A DNA stretch of 64,000 bases. Source: Streptomyces triculaminicus (GTDB lineage: Bacteria; Actinomycetota; Actinomycetes; Streptomycetales; Streptomycetaceae). A program made the translations under genes and the position numbers. Positions 34,237 to 41,725 of the stretch are shown piece by piece. Position 1 is the stretch's first letter; each line of letters opens with the position of its first letter. A model generated the notes under the pieces. The model worked only from the letters and a program-made list of their open reading frames with translations, made no database searches and was not told the DNA's origin. The stretch is taken from contig NZ_JAFMOF010000001.1 of the NCBI RefSeq assembly GCF_017349075.1, positions 310,001 through 374,000 on the forward strand, in the 5' to 3' direction.

Positions 34237-34540
34237 GGTGGCCCGCCTCCCTGATTGAGCAAGAACCTGAATCGGGCAGGAGCCCGAGCGGACAGGAGCT
34301 GTCCGGGGTGCGGCGTCGCACCCTGAGCGGCCACAACCGGAGCCTCTCTCCGATTATTCCCGGCGGGCCTCGGCGGTCCCGGGCGGGCACCCTGAGGACG
34401 GAGGCATATGCCAAGGTCGCAAAGCCCAGGACAGGGGTACGGGTGGGGCGTTCATTCTGTTCAACACCGCCTCCCGGAAGCCGGATTCACCCTTATCGTG
34501 GAGAGCGGGACACCCGCAGGAACATCGCTAGGGGGAGACC
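34237..34540. other. divergent intergenic region (304 b)
   Basis: Between the LLM oxidoreductase and IclR genes. It contains two copies of GCACCCTGAG about 70 nt apart (near 34318 and 34388). GGGGGAG before 34541 serves the IclR gene. No coding region or RNA gene is seen. Confidence 0.5.
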
Positions 34541-35299
34541 GTGGCGCTCAGGCCCGAGCCGACCGCACCGTTCCACTCGGTGCAGTACGCCCTGCGCGTG
34601 CTGGAGACGGTCGCCAAGTACACCGGCGGCGTCAGCGAGGCGCAGATCGTCCGGGAGACCGGACTGCCCGCCGGACACCTCGCCCACCTGCTGCTGATGC
34701 TCCGCCGCGAGGAGTACGTCGAGCGCACCGGCGACGGGGCGTACGTCACCGGCGAGGCGCTGGCCCTGCTGAGCTCGGGCGGCGACCGCAAGCAGGCGCT
34801 GGCCGCCAAGCTCCAGCGATCCCTGCACACGCTGCGCGACAGGGTCGGCGCGGCCGTCTACCTCAGCAGCTACGTCGACGGCGAGATCCGGATCACGCAG
34901 TACGCGGACGGGCCCCGCACCCCCAAGGTCAACGAATGGGTCGACTTCCGTTCCGCCGCCCACGCCACGGCGCTCGGCAAGTGCCTGCTGACCCAGCTCG
35001 ACCAGGACGACCGGCGCGACCACCTCTCCCGGCACCGCACCGCCCGCCTCACCTCCCGCACGATCACCAACGAGAAGGTCCTCTTCAGCCGGCTGGCCGC
35101 CCAGCCCGCCACCGTCCCGGTCCTCGACCTCCAGGAGTACGCGGTGGGCACGGTCTGCGCGGCCGTCCCGATCACCGCGGGCCGCTCGGTGGGCTCGCTG
35201 GTCCTGTCCCTGCCGCTCGAGCACGCCCACCGGCTGCGCGAGGCGGCGGACACGCTGAACCGCCACGCCGCGCCGATGCTGCTGTCGCTGACCCTGTAG
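34541..35299 (+). CDS. IclR-family transcriptional regulator
   Basis: 252 aa from a GTG with GGGGGAG 4 nt upstream. The N-terminal winged HTH (SVQYALRVLETVAKYTGGVSEAQIVRETGLP region) is followed by the IclR effector domain (residues about 85-250, with FRSAAHATALGKCLLTQL and a C-terminal AAVPITAGRSVGSLVLSL). The ligand is unknown. No catabolic operon is adjacent, and tRNA-Lys copy 2 follows. Confidence 0.9.
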   Translation: MALRPEPTAPFHSVQYALRVLETVAKYTGGVSEAQIVRETGLPAGHLAHLLLMLRREEYVERTGDGAYVTGEALALLSSGGDRKQALAAKLQRSLHTLRDRVGAAVYLSSYVDGEIRITQYADGPRTPKVNEWVDFRSAAHATALGKCLLTQLDQDDRRDHLSRHRTARLTSRTITNEKVLFSRLAAQPATVPVLDLQEYAVGTVCAAVPITAGRSVGSLVLSLPLEHAHRLREAADTLNRHAAPMLLSLTL

Positions 35300-35410
35300 G
35301 GCGGGGCCCCGACAGCCCGTGGCGCGGGGCGGAGCGGGGGTCCGAGGGGCTGGCGTGACCGGTGGTTCGGAACACCCCCGGACATCAGGTAGAGTTTTCT
35401 CTGTCAGCAG

Positions 35411-35484
35411 GCGCCGCTAGCTCAGTTGGTTAGAGCAGCTGACTCTTAATCAGCGGGTCCGGGGTTCGAGTCCCTGGCGGCGCA
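35411..35484 (+). tRNA. tRNA-Lys(CTT), copy 2
   Basis: 74 nt identical to the genes at 29459 and 39451, anticodon CTT. Its 5' flank TAGAGTTTTCTCTGTCAGCAG is shared with copy 3 (positions just before 39451); TAGAGT may be the -10 element. Confidence 0.98.
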
Positions 35485-35492
35485 CAGACAGT

Positions 35493-35524
35493 CGAAGGCC
35501 CCCACCGATCGGTGGGGGCCTTCG
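35493..35524 (+). terminator. terminator of tRNA-Lys copy 2
   Basis: CGAAGGCCCCCACC and GGTGGGGGCCTTCG flank GATC, a 14-bp perfect stem, followed by TCGTACG. Confidence 0.92.
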
Positions 35525-35606
35525 TCGTACGGCCCGTAGCATGGGAGGCCGTCTCCCGCCCCGGGCGGAAGAGACCGGCGAGGACAGAGGGGAAGGAGGG
35601 GCGCGC

Positions 35607-36014
35607 GTGTCGCAGCGACGCCGTCCGACGGCAGCCGCCGTGCTCCTGCTCCTTATCGCCGCCGTCTTCGCCCCCTCCCTGTGCGGCGTCTCCCCCGCCG
35701 TCCACGCGCCAGCGGGCACGTCCGCCCTCGCCGCGACCCGCGCCCACACCACCGCCGCGGCCGCCGCGCCCAAGGACCGGCCCGAGGCCCGGCCCCGGGC
35801 CGAGGCCGCCGACACCGGCGGCACCTGCCGCCAGCAGGACGTTCCCCTCAAGGGCGCCGAGGTCGCCGTCGCCGCCGCGCACGCCGACCCCGTCACCGGC
35901 CCGGGCGCCACCCGCCTGGCGCTCCCCAGACCGAGGCCCCCGCCCCGGCGCCCCACGGGCGCCGCCCGTGCCGTCGCCGGCTGCGCCGAGCTGCTCCCCG
36001 TCCTGCGGATCTAG
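35607..36014 (+). CDS. small secreted or membrane-anchored hypothetical protein
   Basis: 135 aa from a GTG with GAAGGAGGGG upstream. Basic start (SQRRRPTAAA), then a hydrophobic segment (VLLLLIAAVFAPSL) and Cys, then Ala/Pro-rich low complexity; it ends GCAELLPVLRI. Probably exported. No family recognised. It precedes the DsbA-like gene by 78 nt on the same strand. Confidence 0.6.
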   Translation: MSQRRRPTAAAVLLLLIAAVFAPSLCGVSPAVHAPAGTSALAATRAHTTAAAAAPKDRPEARPRAEAADTGGTCRQQDVPLKGAEVAVAAAHADPVTGPGATRLALPRPRPPPRRPTGAARAVAGCAELLPVLRI

Positions 36015-36092
36015 GACCGCCCCCGCCACGGCCCCGCACGGGCCGTGCTCCGGCATGCCCAGATCCTCACGACCCATGGAGCACCACCTCAC

Positions 36093-36845
36093 ATGTCCGC
36101 ACGCGTCTCCACGCCCTCCCGCCGCCTGGCGGCCATCGGCGCGATCATCGCCCTCGTCGTGGCCGTCACCGCCGCCGGCATCGCCCTCGCCAGGAACGGC
36201 GGCGACTCCGGCAGGCACGAGCCCTCCGCCGCCCAGCCCGCCTTCGACCCGCAGCAGCCCACGTACGACCGGCTGGAGAAGATCACCAGCCGCCGCGACA
36301 AGGGCGACCCCCTGGCCGTCGGCAGGGCGGACGCGCCCGTCGTGCTCGTGGAGTACGCCGACTACCAGTGCTCCTTCTGCGGCCGCTTCACCCGGGAGAC
36401 CCAGCCCGAGCTGGTGCGCAAGTACGTGGACGAGGGCGTCCTGCGCATCGAGTTCCGCAACTTCCCGATCTTCGGCAAGGACTCCGAGCGCGCCGCCCGC
36501 GCCGCCTGGGCCGCCGGCCGCCAGGGCCGCTTCGCGCAGTTCCACCATGAGGTCTTCGCCAAGCTCCGCAAGGGCGACGCCCTCGCCGAGGACAAGCTCG
36601 TCGACATGGCCGGCACGGCGGGCGTCAAGGACCTCGACAGGTTCCGCGAGGACCTGAACGGCTCCGACGCCGAGGCCGCCGTCAAGAAGGACCAGGAGGA
36701 GGGCTACGCCCTCGGCGTCAAGAGCACACCCACCTTCCTCGTCGGCGGCCGGCCGCTGGCGGGCGCCCAGCCGCTGAAGGAGTTCGAGGCCGCCGTCACC
36801 CAGGCCAAAGCGGTGAAGGACGCCGCCGGGAAGTCCGGCAAGTGA
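36093..36845 (+). CDS. DsbA/thioredoxin-fold oxidoreductase, membrane-anchored
   Basis: 250 aa. One N-terminal membrane anchor (LAAIGAIIALVVAVTAAGIALA) precedes an extracytoplasmic DsbA-like domain. The redox motif is CSFC in YADYQCSFCGRFTRE, and the cis-Pro loop is STPTFLVGG. It probably oxidises or isomerises disulfides outside the membrane. Its stop overlaps the start of the CcdA-like gene (GTGA at 36842-36845), a natural electron-supply partner. Confidence 0.9.
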   Translation: MSARVSTPSRRLAAIGAIIALVVAVTAAGIALARNGGDSGRHEPSAAQPAFDPQQPTYDRLEKITSRRDKGDPLAVGRADAPVVLVEYADYQCSFCGRFTRETQPELVRKYVDEGVLRIEFRNFPIFGKDSERAARAAWAAGRQGRFAQFHHEVFAKLRKGDALAEDKLVDMAGTAGVKDLDRFREDLNGSDAEAAVKKDQEEGYALGVKSTPTFLVGGRPLAGAQPLKEFEAAVTQAKAVKDAAGKSGK

Positions 36846-37666
36846 CCGACATCGGCTACCTCGCCGCCTTCCTGGGCGGCGCACTCGCCCTGGTCAGCCC
36901 GTGCAGCGCCCTGCTGCTGCCGGCGTTCTTCGCGTACTCGCTCGCGAGTCCCGGCCGGCTGCTCGCACGGACCTGCGTCTTCTACCTCGGGCTCGCCACC
37001 ACGCTCGTACCGCTCGGCGCCGCCTCGAGCGCCGCCAGCCGGCTCTTCAACGGCCACCGGGACCTGCTGGTCACCACCGGCGGCTGGGTGGTGATCGCCC
37101 TGGGCGTCGCACAGATCGTGGGCCTCGGCTTCGCCTCGAAGAAGGCCCAGGCGGCCGCCGGGCGCATCACGCCGCGCACCGCCGCGTCGACGTTCCTGCT
37201 GGGCTGCGTGTACGGACTGGCCGGCTTCTGCGCCGGACCCATCCTCGGCGCGGTCCTGACGGTGACCGCCGTCAACGGCAACCCGGTGTACGGGGCCTCG
37301 ATGCTGGCCGTCTACGCGCTGGGCATGGCGCTGCCGCTGTTCGTCCTGGCCCTCTTCTGGGACCGCTTCCGGCTCGGGGGGCGCGCCTGGCTGCGCGGCA
37401 GGGAGATACGCCTGGGCCGGCTGCGGCTGCACACCACGTCCCTGGTCTCCGGTCTGTTCTTCATCGGCATCGGGACGCTCTTCCTCGTCTACGACGGGAC
37501 GACCGGCCTGCCGGGCGTCCTGGACGCCGACCAGGAGTTCCGCCTCGAGGAGCTGGCCTCCCGGGTGGGCAACGCGGTGCCGGACTACGCGCTGCTGGCC
37601 GTCGTCGCCCTGGTGGTGGCGGGGGTGCTCGCCCGGATCGCCCTGCGGCGCGACCCCGACGAGTGA
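36842..37666 (+). CDS. cytochrome c biogenesis CcdA/DsbD-like membrane protein
   Basis: 274 aa with about six membrane spans and the family's paired Cys motifs: ALVSPCSALLLPAF at the start and YGLAGFCAGPILGAVL in the middle. CcdA proteins pass electrons from thioredoxin across the membrane to thiol-disulfide proteins. The overlapping DsbA-like gene suggests it serves that protein. The C-terminus is a final span ending RIALRRDPDE. The stop region is duplicated downstream (37661-37680 and 37690-37709, 19 of 20 identical). Confidence 0.88.
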   Translation: MTDIGYLAAFLGGALALVSPCSALLLPAFFAYSLASPGRLLARTCVFYLGLATTLVPLGAASSAASRLFNGHRDLLVTTGGWVVIALGVAQIVGLGFASKKAQAAAGRITPRTAASTFLLGCVYGLAGFCAGPILGAVLTVTAVNGNPVYGASMLAVYALGMALPLFVLALFWDRFRLGGRAWLRGREIRLGRLRLHTTSLVSGLFFIGIGTLFLVYDGTTGLPGVLDADQEFRLEELASRVGNAVPDYALLAVVALVVAGVLARIALRRDPDE

Positions 37667-37711
37667 GCGCCGCCGGGTGAACACCGCCCGAGTGAGCGCC
37701 GCCGGATGAGT

Positions 37712-37746
37712 GCCGTGGGGTGATCGCCGACCGGTCACCCCACGGC
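37712..37746. terminator. bidirectional hairpin between ccdA-like and LPMO genes
   Basis: GCCGTGGGGTGA and TCACCCCACGGC form a 12-bp perfect stem with an 11-nt loop between the two convergent genes. Confidence 0.85.
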
Positions 37747-37771
37747 CGTCCTCATGGGCGGCGGCCGGACG

Positions 37772-38362
37772 TCAGAACTGGACGTCGGAACAGGCGTAGA
37801 ACGCGTTGCCCGTGTCCGCGATGGTCCAGACGGCGACGATCAGCTGCTTGCCGGTCCTCCCGGCGGGGAGGGTGCCCTGGTGGCTGACGGTGGCGTCGGG
37901 GACGCGGCCTCCGTACGGCACCGTCAGGAAGGGCTGGGTGGCGAGGTCCGCCCGGGTGAGCGGCCTCTGGGGGTCGTAGGTGCTGTTGGTGAGGTAGTAG
38001 CGGAAGTCCGTGGTGGCGTGGCGTGCGGTGATCCTCCAGCGGAACGTCAGGTTCTGGCCCGCCGTGACCTGGGTGGCCGGCCACTGTCCGCCGCGCGGGT
38101 CGTCGAGCTCGGCGAAGCGGCTGTTGCCGCCGGCGCAGATGGTGCCGTCGGAGGGGCCGCGGGACGGGAAGCCCTTGGGGCCCTCGACGGACTGGGGCTC
38201 CCACTGGATGTCGCCGCAGTCCTGGACGGTGCCCCGGGAACAGAGCACCTGGCGACTGGTGGGGGCGTCGGTGTAGCCGTGACCGGAGGCGCTCGTGGTG
38301 GAGAGGACCGAGACGCAGGCGACTCCTGAGCCGATGATCGCCGCACTGATCTTTTTGCGCAT
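37772..38362 (-). CDS. lpmP: AA10 lytic polysaccharide monooxygenase (LpmP-like)
   Basis: 196 aa. Signal peptide with basic MRKK, hydrophobic SAAIIGSGVACVSVLS and cleavage after SASG, so the mature chain begins with His (HGYTDAP), the first ligand of the copper histidine brace. The second His lies in ITARHATTDF. There are family cysteines (VLCSRGTVQDCG) and a C-terminal DTGNAFYACSDVQF. It is a single catalytic domain without a binding module. LPMOs oxidatively cut chitin or cellulose. The nearby cslA-glxA locus fits a role in tip-glycan processing, as described for S. coelicolor LpmP (from memory). Confidence 0.9.
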   Translation of the reverse strand: MRKKISAAIIGSGVACVSVLSTTSASGHGYTDAPTSRQVLCSRGTVQDCGDIQWEPQSVEGPKGFPSRGPSDGTICAGGNSRFAELDDPRGGQWPATQVTAGQNLTFRWRITARHATTDFRYYLTNSTYDPQRPLTRADLATQPFLTVPYGGRVPDATVSHQGTLPAGRTGKQLIVAVWTIADTGNAFYACSDVQF

Positions 38363-38408
38363 GCTGGCACTCCTCGAGAACGTGGGGGGTTCTGTGAGTC
38401 GAGTGGGT

Positions 38409-38424
38409 TGCGGTCCAGACCAAT
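38409..38424. promoter_or_regulatory. DasR/chitinase-box-like site upstream of LPMO gene
   Basis: TGCGGTCCAGACCAAT (core GGTCCAGACC, 38412-38421) matches 12 of 16 positions of the DasR consensus ACTGGTCTAGACCAGT. It also matches the GGTCCAGACC element common in Streptomyces chitinase promoters. It sits about 50 nt upstream of the LPMO start, a plausible promoter position. Confidence 0.55.
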
Positions 38425-38519
38425 ACGGAGGCTAGACCCGGATATTCGCCATGTCCAGGCCAAATTCGCACCCTTGACACACCACGGTCACCTCACCGAC
38501 CGCGACCACCGCCACCCCG

Positions 38520-39179
38520 TCAGCGCGCCGCCGTCCGGGTGACACGCCCGTACATGTGCGGGTTGTAGTCGGCGAACGTGGAGATCCGGACCCGGGTGCC
38601 GGGGCGGGCCGCCTCGAGGTAGCGGCCGCCCCCCAGATAGATCGCGACATGGTGCACCCCGGAGGCCCGGCCGTCGCTGGACCAGAAGACGAGGTCGCCG
38701 CGGCGCAGGTCGCCGCGCGGGATGCGCCGGGTGGCCCGGTACTGGTCGGCGGCCAGGCGCGGCAGGCGGACGCCGGCCCGGGCGTAGGCCCGCTGGACCA
38801 GCCCGGAGCAGTCCCAGCGGTGCGGCCCGACGCCCCCGAGGGCGTACGGGTCGCCCACCTGGCGCAGCGCGAAGACGAGCGCGGGCTCGAGGGCGGGGAC
38901 GGCGCCCGCGCCCTCCGCCTCCGCGAGGTTTTGATCCGCGAGGTCCTGGCCTGCGGCTTCACGGCCGGCGAGCTCCTGGGCTGCGAGCTCCGGGTCGTCG
39001 GGCTTCGGCTCCAGCGTGGCGGTGTCGGCCCCCTGACCGGGGCCCGGCCGTGGCGGCTCCGCCGCCCGCGCGACCGCCCCCGGCCCGGCGATCGCCGCGG
39101 CCCCCAGCGCCGCCAGCAGTGCGGCGCGCATGGCGCCCCGCCGACGGCGGGCGCCCTCCCCGGATATGTCCTCGGGCAT
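38520..39179 (-). CDS. secreted NlpC/P60-family peptidoglycan hydrolase
   Basis: 219 aa from the ATG at 39179. Signal peptide: ARRRRGAMR then hydrophobic AALLAALGAAAIAGPGA and cleavage near ARAAEPP. A charged Ala/Glu linker precedes the NlpC/P60 domain (about residues 115-219): catalytic Cys in WDCSGLVQRAY and His in GVHHVAIYLGGG. It cuts peptide stems of peptidoglycan. An upstream in-frame start at 39293 would place the leader hairpins inside the gene, and the ATG at 39131 has a poor RBS. Confidence 0.88.
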   Translation of the reverse strand: MPEDISGEGARRRRGAMRAALLAALGAAAIAGPGAVARAAEPPRPGPGQGADTATLEPKPDDPELAAQELAGREAAGQDLADQNLAEAEGAGAVPALEPALVFALRQVGDPYALGGVGPHRWDCSGLVQRAYARAGVRLPRLAADQYRATRRIPRGDLRRGDLVFWSSDGRASGVHHVAIYLGGGRYLEAARPGTRVRISTFADYNPHMYGRVTRTAAR

Positions 39180-39185
39180 CTCCTT

Positions 39186-39254
39186 GGCCGCCTTTCCTCC
39201 GGCTTCCGGCGGCCCCGGGCGGCTTCCGCTGATTTTTTTCGGCCACCGCCCGGG
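39186..39254 (-). promoter_or_regulatory. structured GC-rich leader of the NlpC/P60 gene
   Basis: Two adjacent hairpins lie immediately upstream of the start: GGCCGCC/GGCGGCC (39186-39192 with 39208-39214) and CCCGGGCGG/CCGCCCGGG (39214-39222 with 39246-39254), the loop of the latter carrying a run of seven T/A. The near-RBS AAGGAG touches the ATG. This may be a regulatory RNA leader, but it does not match the c-di-AMP riboswitch core known for some Streptomyces wall hydrolases. Confidence 0.4.
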
Positions 39255-39450
39255 CGCTCGGCACAGCGTCTCAGCGACCGAAAGGGACCGCACGTCGCCC
39301 AGGCGCTACCGTACGTAGCAAATATTCATGTCATTACCGGACGTATCGGACTCGATTTCGCCGGATCACCCCCACGGGCTCCCGAGGCCCCGCATCGCGG
39401 GGGTGGTCAAAGGCACCCCCGGAGTCGGGTAGAGTTTTCTCTGTCAGCAG

Positions 39451-39524
39451 GCGCCGCTAGCTCAGTTGGTTAGAGCAGCTGACTCTTAATCAGCGGGTCC
39501 GGGGTTCGAGTCCCTGGCGGCGCA
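39451..39524 (+). tRNA. tRNA-Lys(CTT), copy 3
   Basis: 74 nt identical to the genes at 29459 and 35411; anticodon CTT. It shares the 5' flank TAGAGTTTTCTCTGTCAGCAG with copy 2, and the block ACCCCCGGA further upstream is also shared. Confidence 0.98.
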
Positions 39525-39531
39525 CGCGAGT

Positions 39532-39567
39532 CTCAAGGCTCCTCACCTTTCGGTGAGGGGCCTTGAG
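39532..39567 (+). terminator. terminator of tRNA-Lys copy 3
   Basis: CTCAAGGCTCCTCACC pairs with GGTGAGGGGCCTTGAG around TTTC: 16 pairs including one T-G wobble, followed by TCGTTCTCC. Confidence 0.92.
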
Positions 39568-39734
39568 TCGTTCTCCGGGCGATACGAACACACAAGCGTG
39601 TCACCCGTGACCACTTGGGCAACATTCGTACGCATCTTCGTTCGACGTACCGCTTTGCCCGGTAAACACCTTGTTTCACCCTTGCGATCATGATGCGGGG
39701 TCCGAGATCCTGAAACGCACAGCTTCACCCAATG

Positions 39735-39781
39735 TCACTGTCTGACCAGTGAGTTGGTTGGTGCCGGGGGGAGCCGGCACC
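39735..39781 (+). promoter_or_regulatory. inverted repeat and hairpin in cslA upstream region
   Basis: TCACTG/CAGTGA (39735-39740, 39747-39752) is followed by a leader hairpin GGTGCCGG/CCGGCACC (39760-39767, 39774-39781), within the 300 bases before cslA. The rest of 39571-39865 is A/T-richer promoter-like DNA without a supported gene. Confidence 0.4.
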
Positions 39782-39865
39782 TGCGCGCCCGCGCGGCCGA
39801 GGGGGGCCCGCGGGGCCACGCACTGGCACGTACACGCATTCACCATGCGTGCGGGGGGATGACTC

Positions 39866-41725
39866 ATGACGTCCACGCCTGCCGATGCCCGGCAGCAGAC
39901 CTACGATCCATCGGTGACGACCCGGCTGCGCTTTCCGGCCCCGGCCGGCACGGGAGGCCGTCCCCGGCACTCCGACCCGCCGAGGCTCTCGCCGCCCCAC
40001 CATCGCAAGCCGCTTCCGCGCTTCGACTACGAGCACTACAGCCGCCTCGCCGGCCCGCTCACCGACCCCGGCGAGGGCCCCGGCCCGTACCGCGTCCGCT
40101 ACCGCAGCCTGCTCGCCGACGAGCCGCACCGCGTCCAGGCGGCGCTGCTGCTGGGCGCCGCGCCCGTGGTCTCGCTCGGCCTGCTGGTGTGGCTGATGCA
40201 GCCCGCCCACTGGACGCAGCGCGAGAACGGCACCACCCTCATGCGGGTCCTGGACACCGTGATGCTGGTGTCCATCGGCCTGATCGAGCTCTTCCGCACG
40301 CTCAACGTCACCTCCAACGCCCACGCCACGCTCGTCGCCCGCGATCCCATACCGGTCGTGCCCGAGACCGGCACCCGCGTCGCCTTCCTCACCTCCTTCG
40401 TGCCCGGCAAGGAGCCGATCGAGATGGTGACCCGGACCCTGGAGGCGGCCGTCCGGGTGCGCCACCGCGGTCCGGTGCACGTATGGCTGCTCGACGAGGG
40501 CGACGACCCCGAGGTCAAGGACGTCTGCCGGAGGCTGGGCGTGCACCACTTCAGCCGCAAGGGGGTCGAGAAGTGGAACCTTCCCAAGGGCCCGCACCGC
40601 GCGAAGACCAAGCACGGCAATTACAACGCCTGGCTCGACGCGCACGGCGACGACTACGACTTCTTCGCCTCCGTGGACACCGACCACGTACCGCTGCCGA
40701 ATTTCCTCGAGCGCATGCTCGGATATTTCCGTGACCCCGATGTCGCCTTTGTCGTTGGACCGCAGGTGTACGGGAACTACGACGCGGCCGTCACCAAGGC
40801 CGCCGAAAGCCAGCAGTTCCTCTTCCACGCCCTCATCCAGCGCGCCGGCAACCGCTACGGCGCCCCCATGTTCGTCGGCACCAACAACGCCGTGCGCATC
40901 AGCGCCCTCAAGGGCATCGGCGGCCTGTACGACTCGATCACCGAGGACATGGCCACCGGCTTCGAGCTGCACCGCCACCGCAATCCCGGGACGGGCAGAA
41001 AGTGGCGCTCGGTCTACACCCCGGACGTCCTCGCCGTCGGAGAGGGCCCGAGCGCCTGGACGGACTTCTTCACCCAGCAGCTGCGCTGGTCCCGGGGCAC
41101 CTACGAGACGATCATCAAGCAGTACTGGAAAGGGCCCTTCACCCTTTCCCCGGGGAAGTTCCTCAACTACACCCTGATGGTCATCTACTACCCGATGACG
41201 GCTGTCAACTGGATGCTCGGCGCATTGAGCTGCGCGCTCTTCCTGGGGCTCGGCGCCTCGGGAATCTCCATCAATTCCGAAATCTGGATGATGCTCTACA
41301 GCGACGCGGCGGCCCTCCAGATCGGGCTCTACGTCTGGAACCGCCGGCACAACGTCTCGCCGCACGAACCCGAGGGTTCGGGCGGCCTGGCCGGCATGGT
41401 CATGTCCGCGCTCTCCGCGCCGATCTACGCCCGTTCCCTGACGGACGCGGTGCTGCGCCGCAAGAGCAGGTTCGTGGTCACCCCGAAGGGCGACTCGGCC
41501 AGCCCCGACACCCTCTTCGGCACCTTCCGCATCCACCTGTTCTTCCTGATGGTCTTCGGCGGATCGCTGGTGGCCTCGTTGGTCGCGGGCCACACCCATG
41601 TGGCGATGCGCACCTGGGCCTCGCTCGCGCTGGCGGTCACCCTCGCGCCGATCGTCGCCTGGTGGTGGACCCTCCACCGCGCGAAGCGGCCCGCCGAGCA
41701 CCCCGAGGGGGCACCCCAGACATGA
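39866..41725 (+). CDS. cslA: cellulose synthase-like glycosyltransferase CslA
   Basis: 619-aa membrane GT2 processive glycosyltransferase. Cytoplasmic N-terminus, two membrane spans (about residues 90-150), catalytic domain with VWLLDEGDD, SVDTDHVPLP (DxD), ITEDMATGFEL (TED), and QQLRWSRGT (QxxRW), then about five further spans. It makes a beta-glucan (cellulose-like) or related glycan at hyphal tips together with GlxA. The ATG at 39866 was chosen as the first Met of the conserved N-terminus. The stop overlaps glxA (ATGA at 41722-41725). Confidence 0.95.
   Translation: MTSTPADARQQTYDPSVTTRLRFPAPAGTGGRPRHSDPPRLSPPHHRKPLPRFDYEHYSRLAGPLTDPGEGPGPYRVRYRSLLADEPHRVQAALLLGAAPVVSLGLLVWLMQPAHWTQRENGTTLMRVLDTVMLVSIGLIELFRTLNVTSNAHATLVARDPIPVVPETGTRVAFLTSFVPGKEPIEMVTRTLEAAVRVRHRGPVHVWLLDEGDDPEVKDVCRRLGVHHFSRKGVEKWNLPKGPHRAKTKHGNYNAWLDAHGDDYDFFASVDTDHVPLPNFLERMLGYFRDPDVAFVVGPQVYGNYDAAVTKAAESQQFLFHALIQRAGNRYGAPMFVGTNNAVRISALKGIGGLYDSITEDMATGFELHRHRNPGTGRKWRSVYTPDVLAVGEGPSAWTDFFTQQLRWSRGTYETIIKQYWKGPFTLSPGKFLNYTLMVIYYPMTAVNWMLGALSCALFLGLGASGISINSEIWMMLYSDAAALQIGLYVWNRRHNVSPHEPEGSGGLAGMVMSALSAPIYARSLTDAVLRRKSRFVVTPKGDSASPDTLFGTFRIHLFFLMVFGGSLVASLVAGHTHVAMRTWASLALAVTLAPIVAWWWTLHRAKRPAEHPEGAPQT

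Noticed and set aside
39186..39254. c-di-AMP (ydaO-type) riboswitch before the NlpC/P60 gene.
   Set aside because: Gene type fits, but I could not find the conserved core segments; kept only as a structured leader.
39735..39752. DasR site before cslA from the ACTG...CAGT inverted repeat.
   Set aside because: The spacing is two bases too short and the central TCTAGA is not preserved; listed only as an unexplained inverted repeat.
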